Source of the DNA: Stentor coeruleus
Taxonomy: Eukaryota > Ciliophora > Heterotrichea > Heterotrichida > Stentoridae
Length of the DNA stretch: 41,590 nucleotides
Direction: 5' to 3'
Assembly: GCA_001970955.1 (NCBI GenBank)
Contig: MPUH01000653.1
Location: 1-41,590 of the forward strand
In this document: piece by piece, positions 25,768 through 34,347 of the stretch
Numbering within the stretch: the first letter of the stretch is position 1
Layout of the letters: the number at the start of each line of letters is the position of its first letter
The notes under the pieces: model-generated
What the model was told of the DNA's origin: nothing
What the model saw: only the letters and a program-made list of their open reading frames with translations
Database searches by the model: none
Made by a program: the position numbers and the translations under genes

Positions 25768-26280
25768 TTATGAATAGCACTTATCAACATATTTAACTTT
25801 CATATCTTTGGCTTCATCTTGCTCTATCTGACTTAAAATAATTCTTTTCTGGAACTCTTCTGATTTCTTCAATTCAAATTTTATCTGCCTATTGATCTTT
25901 AAAGCTCTTTCTAGTTTTTCTTGTGTTCTGGCAATAGCAGAATATAGTTTATCTTGCTTAATCTCAATCTCTTCAATGCTTTTCATTATTGGATTCTGAC
26001 TACGGGAGCGGCTTCTCAATTTGCCATGAGCCTCTGGACAAATTATCTTAAGAGAAGTGTTAGTTTTCTTGAAGCTTATGTTAAAACTTCTCAAAAGTTG
26101 TGTGAAACTCTCAATTGTGTACTTGGAGTTCAATGTTGGAAGGACAATGGAGGCAAACAGATCCATGTTACTTATACAACACATCTGTCCTTTCCAATTT
26201 ATAAAAGGCTTGAATGATGCTTCTTTTAGATGTCTTATAATCACACCTGCAGAGTCTATTTGGGTACTTTCAAAGTTCAT
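25768..26280 (-). CDS. Divergent heat-shock-factor-like DNA-binding protein
   Basis: This 170-residue protein follows the heat shock factor (HSF) winged-helix pattern in shortened form. FINWKGQMCCI (26-36) matches the I-W-x-G-x-x-F-x-I strand, LFASIVLPTL (41-50) matches FAKEVLPKY, and SKYTIESFTQLLRSFNISF (52-70) matches the recognition helix K-H-N-N-x-x-S-F-V-R-Q-L-N-x-Y-G-F. It then has a short wing and, from about 98, a charged coiled coil (MKSIEEIEIKQDKLYSAIAR…) where HSF has its trimerisation region. It lacks the usual N-terminal FxxKLyxmL block and a transactivation tail. The recognition helix keeps SF and L-x-x-F but replaces the Arg-Gln with T-Q. I infer a sequence-specific DNA-binding protein; whether it responds to heat is unknown. 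A candidate heat-shock element lies 75-93 nt upstream of the ATG. Confidence 0.6.
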   Translation of the reverse strand: MNFESTQIDSAGVIIRHLKEASFKPFINWKGQMCCISNMDLFASIVLPTLNSKYTIESFTQLLRSFNISFKKTNTSLKIICPEAHGKLRSRSRSQNPIMKSIEEIEIKQDKLYSAIARTQEKLERALKINRQIKFELKKSEEFQKRIILSQIEQDEAKDMKVKYVDKCYS

Positions 26281-27980
26281 ATTTACTAAGATCTTGTTAC
26301 AATGTCCAATGAATTACTTTATACTACTATTATTTGTTTTTTGGGCAGTCTATTGAACAAATCGTTCTAGAACAATTTAGTTCTTATCCTAAGAAAAAAT
26401 ATGGAAGGCGATTTTGATTACTAGACTGTGCTAGTTAGTCCCCAGGAGCTTCTTATTATAAAGGTATAATAATCGCCATGGCCATAGCTAATTACATGGT
26501 GAAATGGAATCTCATTTTTTTACGATATACTATGATTCAAATACAGTGATTAAAGTAGGTATTAATAACAAAGAATTTAAGGCACTTTGTTTTTAAAATG
26601 CTTTTATAGGCTTAATATAAAACTTTCAAAACTATTATATGTTTTGTAAGATATAAAATTTTATTTATATTTTAAAGTTTTGATATTGTAAATTTGATGT
26701 GAAATAAATTTATTTCATTACTCTAAATTTTGTTTTTGCAAAGTTGATTAGAAATAAATTTTCATCATTACGCAAAACAAATAATATACGAATTTTTGTA
26801 TTTTATAATACCAAAATAAGAATAAATCAAAATACACAATTTAAGATTTCCTACTTATAATAAAAGAACAAAATTTTTTTTTATATCTGTCTCATTATAT
26901 AATTTAGTTAAAAAACATCACTTTAAGTTGGTTTAGTTTACGAAATAAAATGTTATTATATAATATTTTTATTATAAAACCATAAGTATTACTCAAATAT
27001 TATAAATACTTAAACATTAATTGTATAGATGAGTAGTTTAAATTTTGCATATTTGAAACTAAATTTATAATATAAATATTCTATTTAGCATATTTAGAAA
27101 TACTTATATGATTAGCTTTGATGTATAATTTTTTTCTTTGGACTTCCAACTTTTATTTATAATAAATTTGATAGCCTAAGACTTTGAAGAGAAATTTAAG
27201 ATAGTAATTTAAAGTGCATATTAAATATATTTTATTCAGTATATATTGTCAAATTGGAATTTAAATAATAAGATATTATGAAACTGATTTAAGATTAGAA
27301 TGAGTTTAATAATAAGAATAGGATATACTAAAGTTAAAGTAATTATTATTTATTTGTTGGTATAATATGAAGGAAATATGATTTAAAAATATTACTTTGA
27401 TTATAAAATCAGCAAAAATCAATACCAACATGAGAAAATTTTTGTGAGCTCTTACAAAATTTATAAGATATTCGATTTATAGTGTGCTATTAATTTACTT
27501 CATAAATATATTATTGAATTATAGCATAAAATTATAAAAACTATTACTTAAAATAGCTCATTTTAATATATAAACAAATCTTATATAAAATTATCAAAAA
27601 ATTTCACCACTAAAAAATCCTTTAAAAAACATATAATTTTTTTACCTAACTTCAGCGTTTACATTCACAGAAAATTTCTAAATCTTAAATATAAACCTTA
27701 ATATTAATTTCTTTAAATCTTCAACTTATTTATAATTATCTTAATTTCCACAATTAAAAACTCTATACATATCTTCAAAAATCTCTAAAAATATTTAAAT
27801 CTCTCTTATCTTTGCAAAAATTATTTAAACAATCAAATTTGTCATAAATACTTAAAATAATACTATCCCTTTCCAATCACATATAAACAAAAATACTTTC
27901 TTTCTTATAAAATCGTTTTCAGAAAATCAAAATCAATTCTTTCCTCATAACTTAACTGATTAAGTTAAATTGCTACTTAA
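26281..27980. other. Long AT-rich non-coding region
   Basis: About 1.7 kb without a gene. A short codon-like piece at 26401-26470 (ATG then EGDFDY, TAG, TVLVSPQELLII) could be a decayed gene start. Around 26690-26790 an imperfect repeat occurs (agttga/atttga, then gaaataaattt, then cattac). From 27640 to 27960 the plus strand is almost free of G (27721-27780: 11 C, 0 G), which follows the downstream skew seen elsewhere for minus-strand genes. Confidence 0.5.
26354..26373. promoter_or_regulatory. Candidate heat-shock element upstream of the HSF-like gene
   Basis: Read in 5-bp units: tGAAc, aaatc, gTTCt, aGAAc. Three of the four units match nGAAn or its inverse, with the perfect palindrome GTTCTAGAAC at 26364-26373. 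The nearest edge is 74 nt upstream of the ATG of the HSF-like gene. Matches of this size arise by chance in 41 kb, so this is suggestive only. Confidence 0.35.
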
Positions 27981-28337
27981 CTAGTTGTATTTCTTTGCAG
28001 CAGGGTGCTCACATTTTACATAGTCTTCAAGTAAAGATGCGCAAGACCCACCCTTCTGCAAACACTCAAATGTCTTTTCATACGGCGAAGCACAAGTAGC
28101 AGGAGCATTTCTAACCTCTTGATAGCAATCAACAACAGCTCTTGCATGACTTTCACATTTCTCAGGGTGTACAAATCTTCCTTCTGGTCGTTTTCTGCAA
28201 TCAGCCAGTGCTTTGGCAACTTTCCCACAGGCATAAAAAGCTCTGACTGAGCCAATTAGCTCTTTATTGTAATACTCATTATCAATAGATCCAACTATTG
28301 GAGGGTTCGCCAAGAAGTTCCATTTATCTTCTGCCAT
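27981..28337 (-). CDS. Quadruple CX9C protein, NDUFA8-like complex I subunit
   Basis: The 118-residue product has four exact CX9C pairs: C37/C47, C61/C71, C82/C92 and C99/C109. Each pair forms one half of a disulphide-locked helical hairpin. Four such pairs in a protein of this size fit NDUFA8 (PGIV), an accessory subunit of mitochondrial complex I on the intermembrane-space side that is imported by the Mia40 relay; there is no presequence, as expected. Another twin-hairpin CHCH protein is a lesser possibility. It lies 39 nt downstream of the next gene on the same strand. The stop is TAG. Confidence 0.72.
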   Translation of the reverse strand: MAEDKWNFLANPPIVGSIDNEYYNKELIGSVRAFYACGKVAKALADCRKRPEGRFVHPEKCESHARAVVDCYQEVRNAPATCASPYEKTFECLQKGGSCASLLEDYVKCEHPAAKKYN

Positions 28338-28376
28338 TTATTAGATCTCTTATATAAAATGACTATTGTTTATATT

Positions 28377-28892
28377 TTAGGGATTATCACTAATAAAACT
28401 GTTGCTTTTCGTTTGTCGATGATAGGGTAAAGGGGGTCTGATTGATTTTTTAAAGGAAGGATTTTCTTTTTCAGATATAACTGGAGGCTCAATAGGACTT
28501 TTTAAAAAAGCTTCTTCAAATAGTTTTTCTAAAGCTTTAACTGTTGCTCGGAGTTCCTCTACTTCGAGGCGTAAGCTTTTTACTTCAAAAATTAACTCGG
28601 AATTAGGCTTTTGGTTTAAGTTGGTCGTCTGTGGAAGATCGGTCTGACTTTCTTGGCTTTTTAGATTTGAAGTTTTTATTCCGCTTTCTTCGTGGTGCAT
28701 GCAGGTTTCAGTTAAATCTAGGAGACTATCACTTGAAGCGTTTCTTTTATTAGAAGGGTTCTTCCAAATAATATTCATAGGTTTCTCAAATAAGAATTTA
28801 GACATACCCAAAGATGATCGGCTACTTGTTGTAGATTTAGACAAGAACGAATTGTAGGGTTTAGAATAAACTGCCTCTGGGTATCTTTTCAT
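28377..28892 (-). CDS. Hypothetical protein with one coiled coil
   Basis: Not recognised. Of 171 residues, 1-98 are Ser/Asn-rich and likely disordered (SKSTTSSRSSLG near the start). Residues about 99-132 form a regular heptad coiled coil (FEVKSLRLEVEELRATVKAL…). The rest is Pro/Ser-rich and basic, with possible phosphorylation sites. It lies 25 nt from the next gene on the same strand. The stop is TAA. Confidence 0.75.
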   Translation of the reverse strand: MKRYPEAVYSKPYNSFLSKSTTSSRSSLGMSKFLFEKPMNIIWKNPSNKRNASSDSLLDLTETCMHHEESGIKTSNLKSQESQTDLPQTTNLNQKPNSELIFEVKSLRLEVEELRATVKALEKLFEEAFLKSPIEPPVISEKENPSFKKSIRPPLPYHRQTKSNSFISDNP

Positions 28893-28917
28893 TTAAATTC
28901 AATTATTAATATCATAT

Positions 28918-30042
28918 TTATTTGTTTAAAGATTTTTTCAAAAGTTCCTCAAAAAGATTTTTACATTCGGGTTTTATCATCATATGAGTTGGCGGTACTT
29001 CCCTTCTTATAGGAGTTTCTTTTATAAAAGTTTCCTTTATGCCAAATTTCATTTTAAGTTCTTGAATCAAAGCTCCCTGATGTGATTTATCTATATCAAT
29101 ATTATCATCATGGTCATAAATTTTTTTGTTTGTCTTAAGTCCCTCGCCTTCGATAACAAAAAAAATATCATCTTCTGCTGAATTATCATGTTGCTTTTCA
29201 GCATCTAAGTTCTCTGATTCTAAAACCTCAGTTGTTTGATTTTCCGTTGGGATTTTTTCAGCTAAAAAATTGGTTTTAGGTTGATATAAAAAAGTATCAA
29301 GATTTAGGATTAAGGAAGATAATTGGGATTTTATAAAGGATTGGTCAGAAAATGGATTAGAAAGATTGGATAAGAGTTTTAGGGTTTGACATTGAAGCTT
29401 GAGGATTTCTGGGAAATAGATTTTATGGCTTGTGAGGATTTTGTGCTGTAAAAATGAGTATTTCACTATTTTGATCCTTGCTAGTTTTATATGATGGGAT
29501 AGAAGGATGATAAGGCATAGGGTTTTATATAGGCCTTTATAGGATGAAAACAGTAAAACATTAGAATTCAGAATGATATGATATGCAAAGTTTGCAAGCT
29601 GTCTACGTGATGTGATGGCTGAGGGAAATTTTACTTTCGGCATAATTTCTTTAGCTTTATCCAAAAGGTTTGAAGCATTATAGTAGAACTTCTTGCATTT
29701 CCCAAGCTCCTCTAGCCTTATCCAAGATAATTCTAGTTCTTCAACACAGTTTATAATTTTCCCATAAAGAATCCAACGAATACTATTCACTAAAAGTTTT
29801 TCTAGGGTAATTATCATAAAAAGTCCTGAGAAAATCCAATAAACCCCAAAAAAAGTTATAATGCTTACTAAAAACAATATTGATTTCCAAGGAATTTTCA
29901 TCCATTCCAAAGCTTTTTTCTGTTCTTTGATCTCTTCAAATATGTCTTCAGGGTCAATATCTTCCTCGATTTCTATATATTTTTAACCTTCGATATGCTG
30001 AACATAACCTGATTTCTTGAACTTTACCACTTCACTGAACAT
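28918..30042 (-). CDS. Membrane protein of unknown family, two exons
   Basis: Exon 1 (29988-30042) and exon 2 (28918-29972) join through a 15-nt intron to 369 residues. The first 45 residues are acidic and helical (SGYVQHIEEIEEDIDPED…). A hydrophobic block at about 48-85 (SILFLVSIITFFGVYWIF, then GLFMIITLEKLLV) may form a hairpin, and another at about 150-170 (YKTLCLIILLSHH). Residues 245 on are acidic and polar, ending in a helix FEELLKKSL. I know no family with this layout. It is divergent from RRP40, with 11 nt between the start codons. The longest intact frame alone would start inside the acidic helix; the splice adds the upstream ATG. Confidence 0.75.
29973..29987 (-). other. 15-nt intron in the membrane-protein gene
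   Basis: On the minus strand this is GTTAAAAATATATAG, phase 1. Retention gives an immediate TAA. Removal joins an ATG-initiated 18-codon exon to the frame …EEIEEDIDPED. Confidence 0.88.
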
Positions 30043-30053
30043 ATTTTAATAAT
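30043..30053. promoter_or_regulatory. 11-bp gap between divergent start codons
   Basis: The whole space between the ATG of the membrane-protein gene (minus) and the ATG of RRP40 (plus) is attttaataat. Any promoter and both 5' leaders must overlap the opposite gene's coding sequence, or be extremely short. Confidence 0.8.
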
Positions 30054-30629
30054 ATGGTTGAGAAGTTCTATGAACGAAAATGCCCTGTCAAGTACTGTTC
30101 TGAAATTGGAGATCTTGTTATTGGGAGGATTCTTGATAGACAAGGGGAGCATTATAGGGTTGATATTGGCGATCGTTTCGAAGCACTTCTTCAATTCTAT
30201 GACTTTGAAGGTGCTACGAAGAGGAACAGACCTAATTTGGATCATGGAGATCTTGTGTATGTGAGAGTTCTTAGAACTAGCCAGAACACTGGCGCTATGC
30301 TCACTGGCAAGTCTCTAAACAACAAAAAAACCTGGAGTTCAGGTGAAGCTGAATTCGGTCCTCTCACAGGAGGTTATCCTCTAACCTGCCCTATCTCTCT
30401 AATCCAACAGTAATCCCCATATAGTCTAATGAACCCAAAAGGTTGTGAAAATCTTGAATCCCTAGGCCAGTGTTTTAAATTTGATTTAGTCCTAGGTTAC
30501 AATGGCAAAATTTGGCTGAGTACTTTAGACCCTATAAAAACTATTATAATCGCTAATGCTTTACAAAAAGTGACCCTCCCAGTTAGTGAATTCAGCACCC
30601 TTTTAAACAAAATCAAAAGTTTCTGTTAA
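30054..30629 (+). CDS. RRP40: RNA exosome cap subunit RRP40 (EXOSC3), two exons
   Basis: Two frames join across a 15-nt intron (30410-30424) to 186 residues. The S1 domain shows GDLVIGRILDRQGEHYRVDI (19-38), then FEGATKRNRPNL and GDLVYVRVL, all characteristic of Rrp40. After the join, the KH part shows LGQCFKFDLVLGYNGKIWL, matching the family's G-x-NG-x-x-W block, and IIIANAL. RRP40 caps the nuclear and cytoplasmic exosome and guides RNA into the ring. The N-terminal domain of the yeast and human proteins (about 50-60 residues before the S1 domain) is short here. If a further upstream exon exists it must lie inside the divergent gene, which seems unlikely. The stop lies 33 nt from that of VPS8. 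Confidence 0.92.
30410..30424 (+). other. 15-nt intron in RRP40
   Basis: GTAATCCCCATATAG, phase 2, with an in-frame TAA on retention. Removal joins the S1 half to the KH half of the protein. Confidence 0.95.
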
Positions 30630-30662
30630 TATTCACATAATTTAACTAAAAACTCACATAGT

Positions 30663-33600
30663 TTAGCTATTAAATTGCCCATCATTACATATTAAACATG
30701 CTGGAATCTCTTGGCAACGCTTATGAAACACATGCCCACAAGCGAAAATATACACTGAGCCTGTCAAAGAACTGATTTTCTTCCCACAGCTTCTGCATAA
30801 AAAGAAATCAGAAGCATGACCTTCTAGTCTTGATGAGTATAAATGAGATATGTTTGAGGCTGTATCTTCTTTTATTAACTTTAAAGCATGGGTTATTATG
30901 GTTTTTTGATGATTATGTCTTTCTAAAACTTCGATTATGTTATCGCGGATATGTTTAAATGGGAACTCTTCGTAATCTTTTGAAATACATTCGATAATTT
31001 GATCAAGATCCACATGCTCTAGCATGTGGGATAAAATATAATTGACGCTTGAGTGCATGGTTGGCTCAAGTTGTGGGTAAAGATAGAAAAACTCTTTAAA
31101 TAAGACAAAACAGTCTAGACAGATTTTGAAGATGTTGAACCAGAAATCAGACAGTTCAGTTGTGTCTAAAGCGGTACTGTTGCGAACACAGACTTTACCG
31201 TATTTTTTAATTCCATTGCCTAGTTCAAGTATCTGATCCCCAAGGTCCCTCTCTTTTTTCCTCATTTTCCTTGACAGATCTTCTCGGATTATCATGAGTT
31301 TATCCACCCATAGGTCAAGAGCTTCTTTTACAGCTCCAAGTCTCTCATTTAAATAAGCTTCAGCTTCAGTAACTTGGTATTCCGTGCATATTTTTAAACT
31401 TTCTTCAAAATACTCAAAATCCCTGGACTTCAAAAACTTCAGTACTTTGCTTGGCGAGTGCTGACATAAAAGTTTCACATATCTTAATATCAAATCTTTA
31501 TCAAATTGATCCTTTAAAAGCTCTCCCAAATATTTCAATTGTAATAAAGGGGCATTATCAAGTTTTTTTATAATAAAACTATGACTATTCTGATACCAAT
31601 CCCTAACTAAATGGGCAGTTTTATCAGAATCAATCTCCACCAACATGCCTAAAAACTCAATAACTTCACTTTTAAGCTTTTCCTGACTTGATTCTTGGAA
31701 TTTCCCATTGAGCCATTCAAAAATATACCTTTTTTCCTGTTCCTTTGAACAATAAATCAGAGTGTTTAATGATTTTATATAATTCTGTTGTAAGTCCTGT
31801 AAATACACTTTGACTAAAGTGTGTTGAGTATTATCAGCCAAAGAAAGCAAAGCTGTGACGACTTGATCATCATGTTTTGAGAATTTTTTAAGTATTTTCA
31901 ATAAAGTGTTACTAATTTCAGCTAAAGAATACTCAGAAAAAGCTAAACGGTTCTGTTCTCCATATGTAATATTGTTAATATAAGCAATAATATCGCTTCC
32001 TCCAACTGGTATATTTTCAACTTCAGTTTTTACTATAAGTAGTTGCTTACAAACAGCTACAGCAGTTGTGTAGCTCAGTAAAATATCGCATTTTTCTATG
32101 AGTCTTCCTACAAAAATACTGAACTGAAGCATGTGGTAGCTGTTGTTTTCGCAGGCTACTAAAATTTTATCAATAATTTCAGATGAGTTTTCAATATCAT
32201 TAGGGAAAAACTCCCATATAACTTTTAGCATACAGACTATGTCTTGTTTTACCGCTGCTTCAAAAAAAGTTGACTCTAGAAACCAATTCGTTATATTAAT
32301 AAGTATATCTGAAAGTATGGTTTCTGGTATATGTCTACCAAGGAAAACCTCACCTTTTAAGCACATTTTCATATACCAAAGGAGTTTATAATAGAAAAGT
32401 TTCTTCTTAACAAGATCTTTTTCTTCTGAAAAAACAGAGAAAATCATGACAATTGGCTGTAAAAAGTCCTCAAGTTTAGAATAAACAACAATTCCAGCTG
32501 ACAAAAGCTTATACTCTCTAATAATCGGCAAAACCTGATCTGTGTCTATAGACTCCGGGACCAAGTTCAGTAATATTTTCTCAATAGTCTCTGGAATATC
32601 CTTTCGCAAATAATAAGCCATAAGCTTTCCCATAACAATACTCGGTATTTTTTTAATCCTTCCTGCAATCACATATGGTTCTAGTGTATTAACAAAATAA
32701 TCCATATTCTCTTTACCCCCATAGTCTACAAAAAAGTCTAAAAGCATATTGAAAAGTATATCTAAAGACCCGATTTCTACACAGAATTCAATAGTATTAG
32801 AAATTTTATGCATCCAAGCTATTGTCCCAACTTTAACATAAATTGTTATAAGTTGTTCTAATATGTTTCTCAACTCTTCAGTACTTTCTGGATAACCATA
32901 ATGGCTTGGATAGTTTTTACTGTTTAAATCAAGACCAAAACCTAAAACATCAAGCCATTCACCACTATTTGATAATTCATCAATACATTGACTCCAAGTT
33001 AATAAATCTATATATTGAGCTTCTTTATTCCCTATTACAAGAGTTTTTCTTTCAACTCCTTCTATGGATTTAGCAAGGACAAAACCCCCATCTTTTGGTA
33101 TGCTTCTTGTGACTATTTCAAATGATCTGGAGTTCTCGCCGATGATTTCTTGGGAAAAAGGCTTCACGATCATGTCTTTACGATAAGATGATACAAAAAG
33201 AACCTCGTTTGTCATCCAACTAAGCCCAAGAACTGGGTTTTGGAATTCTAAAGATACGCATAGTTCAATGCCTTCTGGTATGGCGAATTTTACATTATAT
33301 ACTTGTAAAGAAGTTCCCCAAGCTACAGTTAAGGAATACATTTTTTGATTATTGTTTGCTTGGACGTATTTCCATGCTAGAACCGGTAAAACTGACTCTT
33401 TAGCACTTTCAGGACGAGGAATTGTATAAAAACATCCAATATCAGGGGTTAATGTATAAAGAACAACACCTTTAGCCCCTCCAATTGCACAAATTGTATA
33501 ACTGTCTAATGCATGATCTTCAGTTTCTGGTATTAAAACTTGTATATCTGCAACAAGACCTATTTCTCCTTTAAGTATATTTGTTGAATTAACTCCTATA

Positions 33601-34322
33601 GATAAGAAATTTTTGCTATATTCAATTAAAAGGACTTTTCCTGATGAATCTGATGATATGGCTGATAATGGTCCTTTCCAGAACTTAAATGATGTGATTG
33701 AGGTGTTGTGGAAAGAGTTATTTGCTCGAAGTAAACTACAGGTTTTGAAGTCCCATAAGCAAATTTGTCCACCTGAGTATCCTGTTATTAAGTAATTATC
33801 ATCTGGGGATAGGTCTATAGAGGTTACAGAACCAAAAGCTTTAGAACTTTGCAGGGTTTTAAGCTCTTGAATGCCATGGGTGTAGATGTTTAAAACCCCA
33901 TAAGCATTACCGACTATTAGATAGCTGGGGGTAAGACGAAGGACGGTAGGGATTGATAACTGAGGTGAGAGATCTTTGATAGGGTAAGCATGAAAAGTGG
34001 GCAGCTTGACAGACTGGTATTGACGTTTGTCGTTGAGGTAATTGTGAAGCTGCTTATCAGTAAAAGACATATCCTGGAACTCTTTAATCTGTACCAAATC
34101 CAAAGGGTCATAACTTTCCTGTACCTTCTTACTCGTCAAAGGTTGTCCTAAAAGCAGCTTCTCCAATTTTTCCTGATCCTCTAAAGGTGACTCCTCTGGA
34201 TTCTGTGTAAACCTAAACACAAAGCTCGGGACTACAGGTACCTCATCCTTCTCCCTAGTTTCAATTCCTTCATAAAGTATCTCTTCTAGCATCATCACAT
34301 CATATCCTTCAAATTCTTCCAT
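30663..34322 (-). CDS. VPS8: VPS8, CORVET tethering-complex subunit
   Basis: The start is the first ATG in the frame, at 34320-34322 (MEEFEGYDVMMLEE); the frame is open a little further upstream, but without an ATG. This gives 1219 residues. An N-terminal beta-propeller (about 120-450) has WD-like blades, e.g. SVTSIDLSPDDNYLITGYSG and ISSDSSGKVLLIEY. A long alpha-solenoid follows, with clathrin-repeat character. The C-terminus is a RING-type finger (last 45 residues; CRSC, CGHVFHKRC, CLIC). This propeller-solenoid-RING order and the details of the second blade identify VPS8 rather than VPS41 or VPS18. VPS8 is a CORVET subunit that binds Rab5 on early endosomes. The stop is TAA. RCC1-repeat gene ends 25 nt upstream on the same strand. 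Confidence 0.9.
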   Translation of the reverse strand: MEEFEGYDVMMLEEILYEGIETREKDEVPVVPSFVFRFTQNPEESPLEDQEKLEKLLLGQPLTSKKVQESYDPLDLVQIKEFQDMSFTDKQLHNYLNDKRQYQSVKLPTFHAYPIKDLSPQLSIPTVLRLTPSYLIVGNAYGVLNIYTHGIQELKTLQSSKAFGSVTSIDLSPDDNYLITGYSGGQICLWDFKTCSLLRANNSFHNTSITSFKFWKGPLSAISSDSSGKVLLIEYSKNFLSIGVNSTNILKGEIGLVADIQVLIPETEDHALDSYTICAIGGAKGVVLYTLTPDIGCFYTIPRPESAKESVLPVLAWKYVQANNNQKMYSLTVAWGTSLQVYNVKFAIPEGIELCVSLEFQNPVLGLSWMTNEVLFVSSYRKDMIVKPFSQEIIGENSRSFEIVTRSIPKDGGFVLAKSIEGVERKTLVIGNKEAQYIDLLTWSQCIDELSNSGEWLDVLGFGLDLNSKNYPSHYGYPESTEELRNILEQLITIYVKVGTIAWMHKISNTIEFCVEIGSLDILFNMLLDFFVDYGGKENMDYFVNTLEPYVIAGRIKKIPSIVMGKLMAYYLRKDIPETIEKILLNLVPESIDTDQVLPIIREYKLLSAGIVVYSKLEDFLQPIVMIFSVFSEEKDLVKKKLFYYKLLWYMKMCLKGEVFLGRHIPETILSDILINITNWFLESTFFEAAVKQDIVCMLKVIWEFFPNDIENSSEIIDKILVACENNSYHMLQFSIFVGRLIEKCDILLSYTTAVAVCKQLLIVKTEVENIPVGGSDIIAYINNITYGEQNRLAFSEYSLAEISNTLLKILKKFSKHDDQVVTALLSLADNTQHTLVKVYLQDLQQNYIKSLNTLIYCSKEQEKRYIFEWLNGKFQESSQEKLKSEVIEFLGMLVEIDSDKTAHLVRDWYQNSHSFIIKKLDNAPLLQLKYLGELLKDQFDKDLILRYVKLLCQHSPSKVLKFLKSRDFEYFEESLKICTEYQVTEAEAYLNERLGAVKEALDLWVDKLMIIREDLSRKMRKKERDLGDQILELGNGIKKYGKVCVRNSTALDTTELSDFWFNIFKICLDCFVLFKEFFYLYPQLEPTMHSSVNYILSHMLEHVDLDQIIECISKDYEEFPFKHIRDNIIEVLERHNHQKTIITHALKLIKEDTASNISHLYSSRLEGHASDFFLCRSCGKKISSLTGSVYIFACGHVFHKRCQEIPACLICNDGQFNS

Positions 34323-34347
34323 AATACTACAAAAAGTCCTTAAAAAT

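Noticed and set aside
25954..26356. Two plus-strand frames opposite the HSF-like gene
   Set aside because: They are antisense shadows of a frame that shows the HSF pattern.
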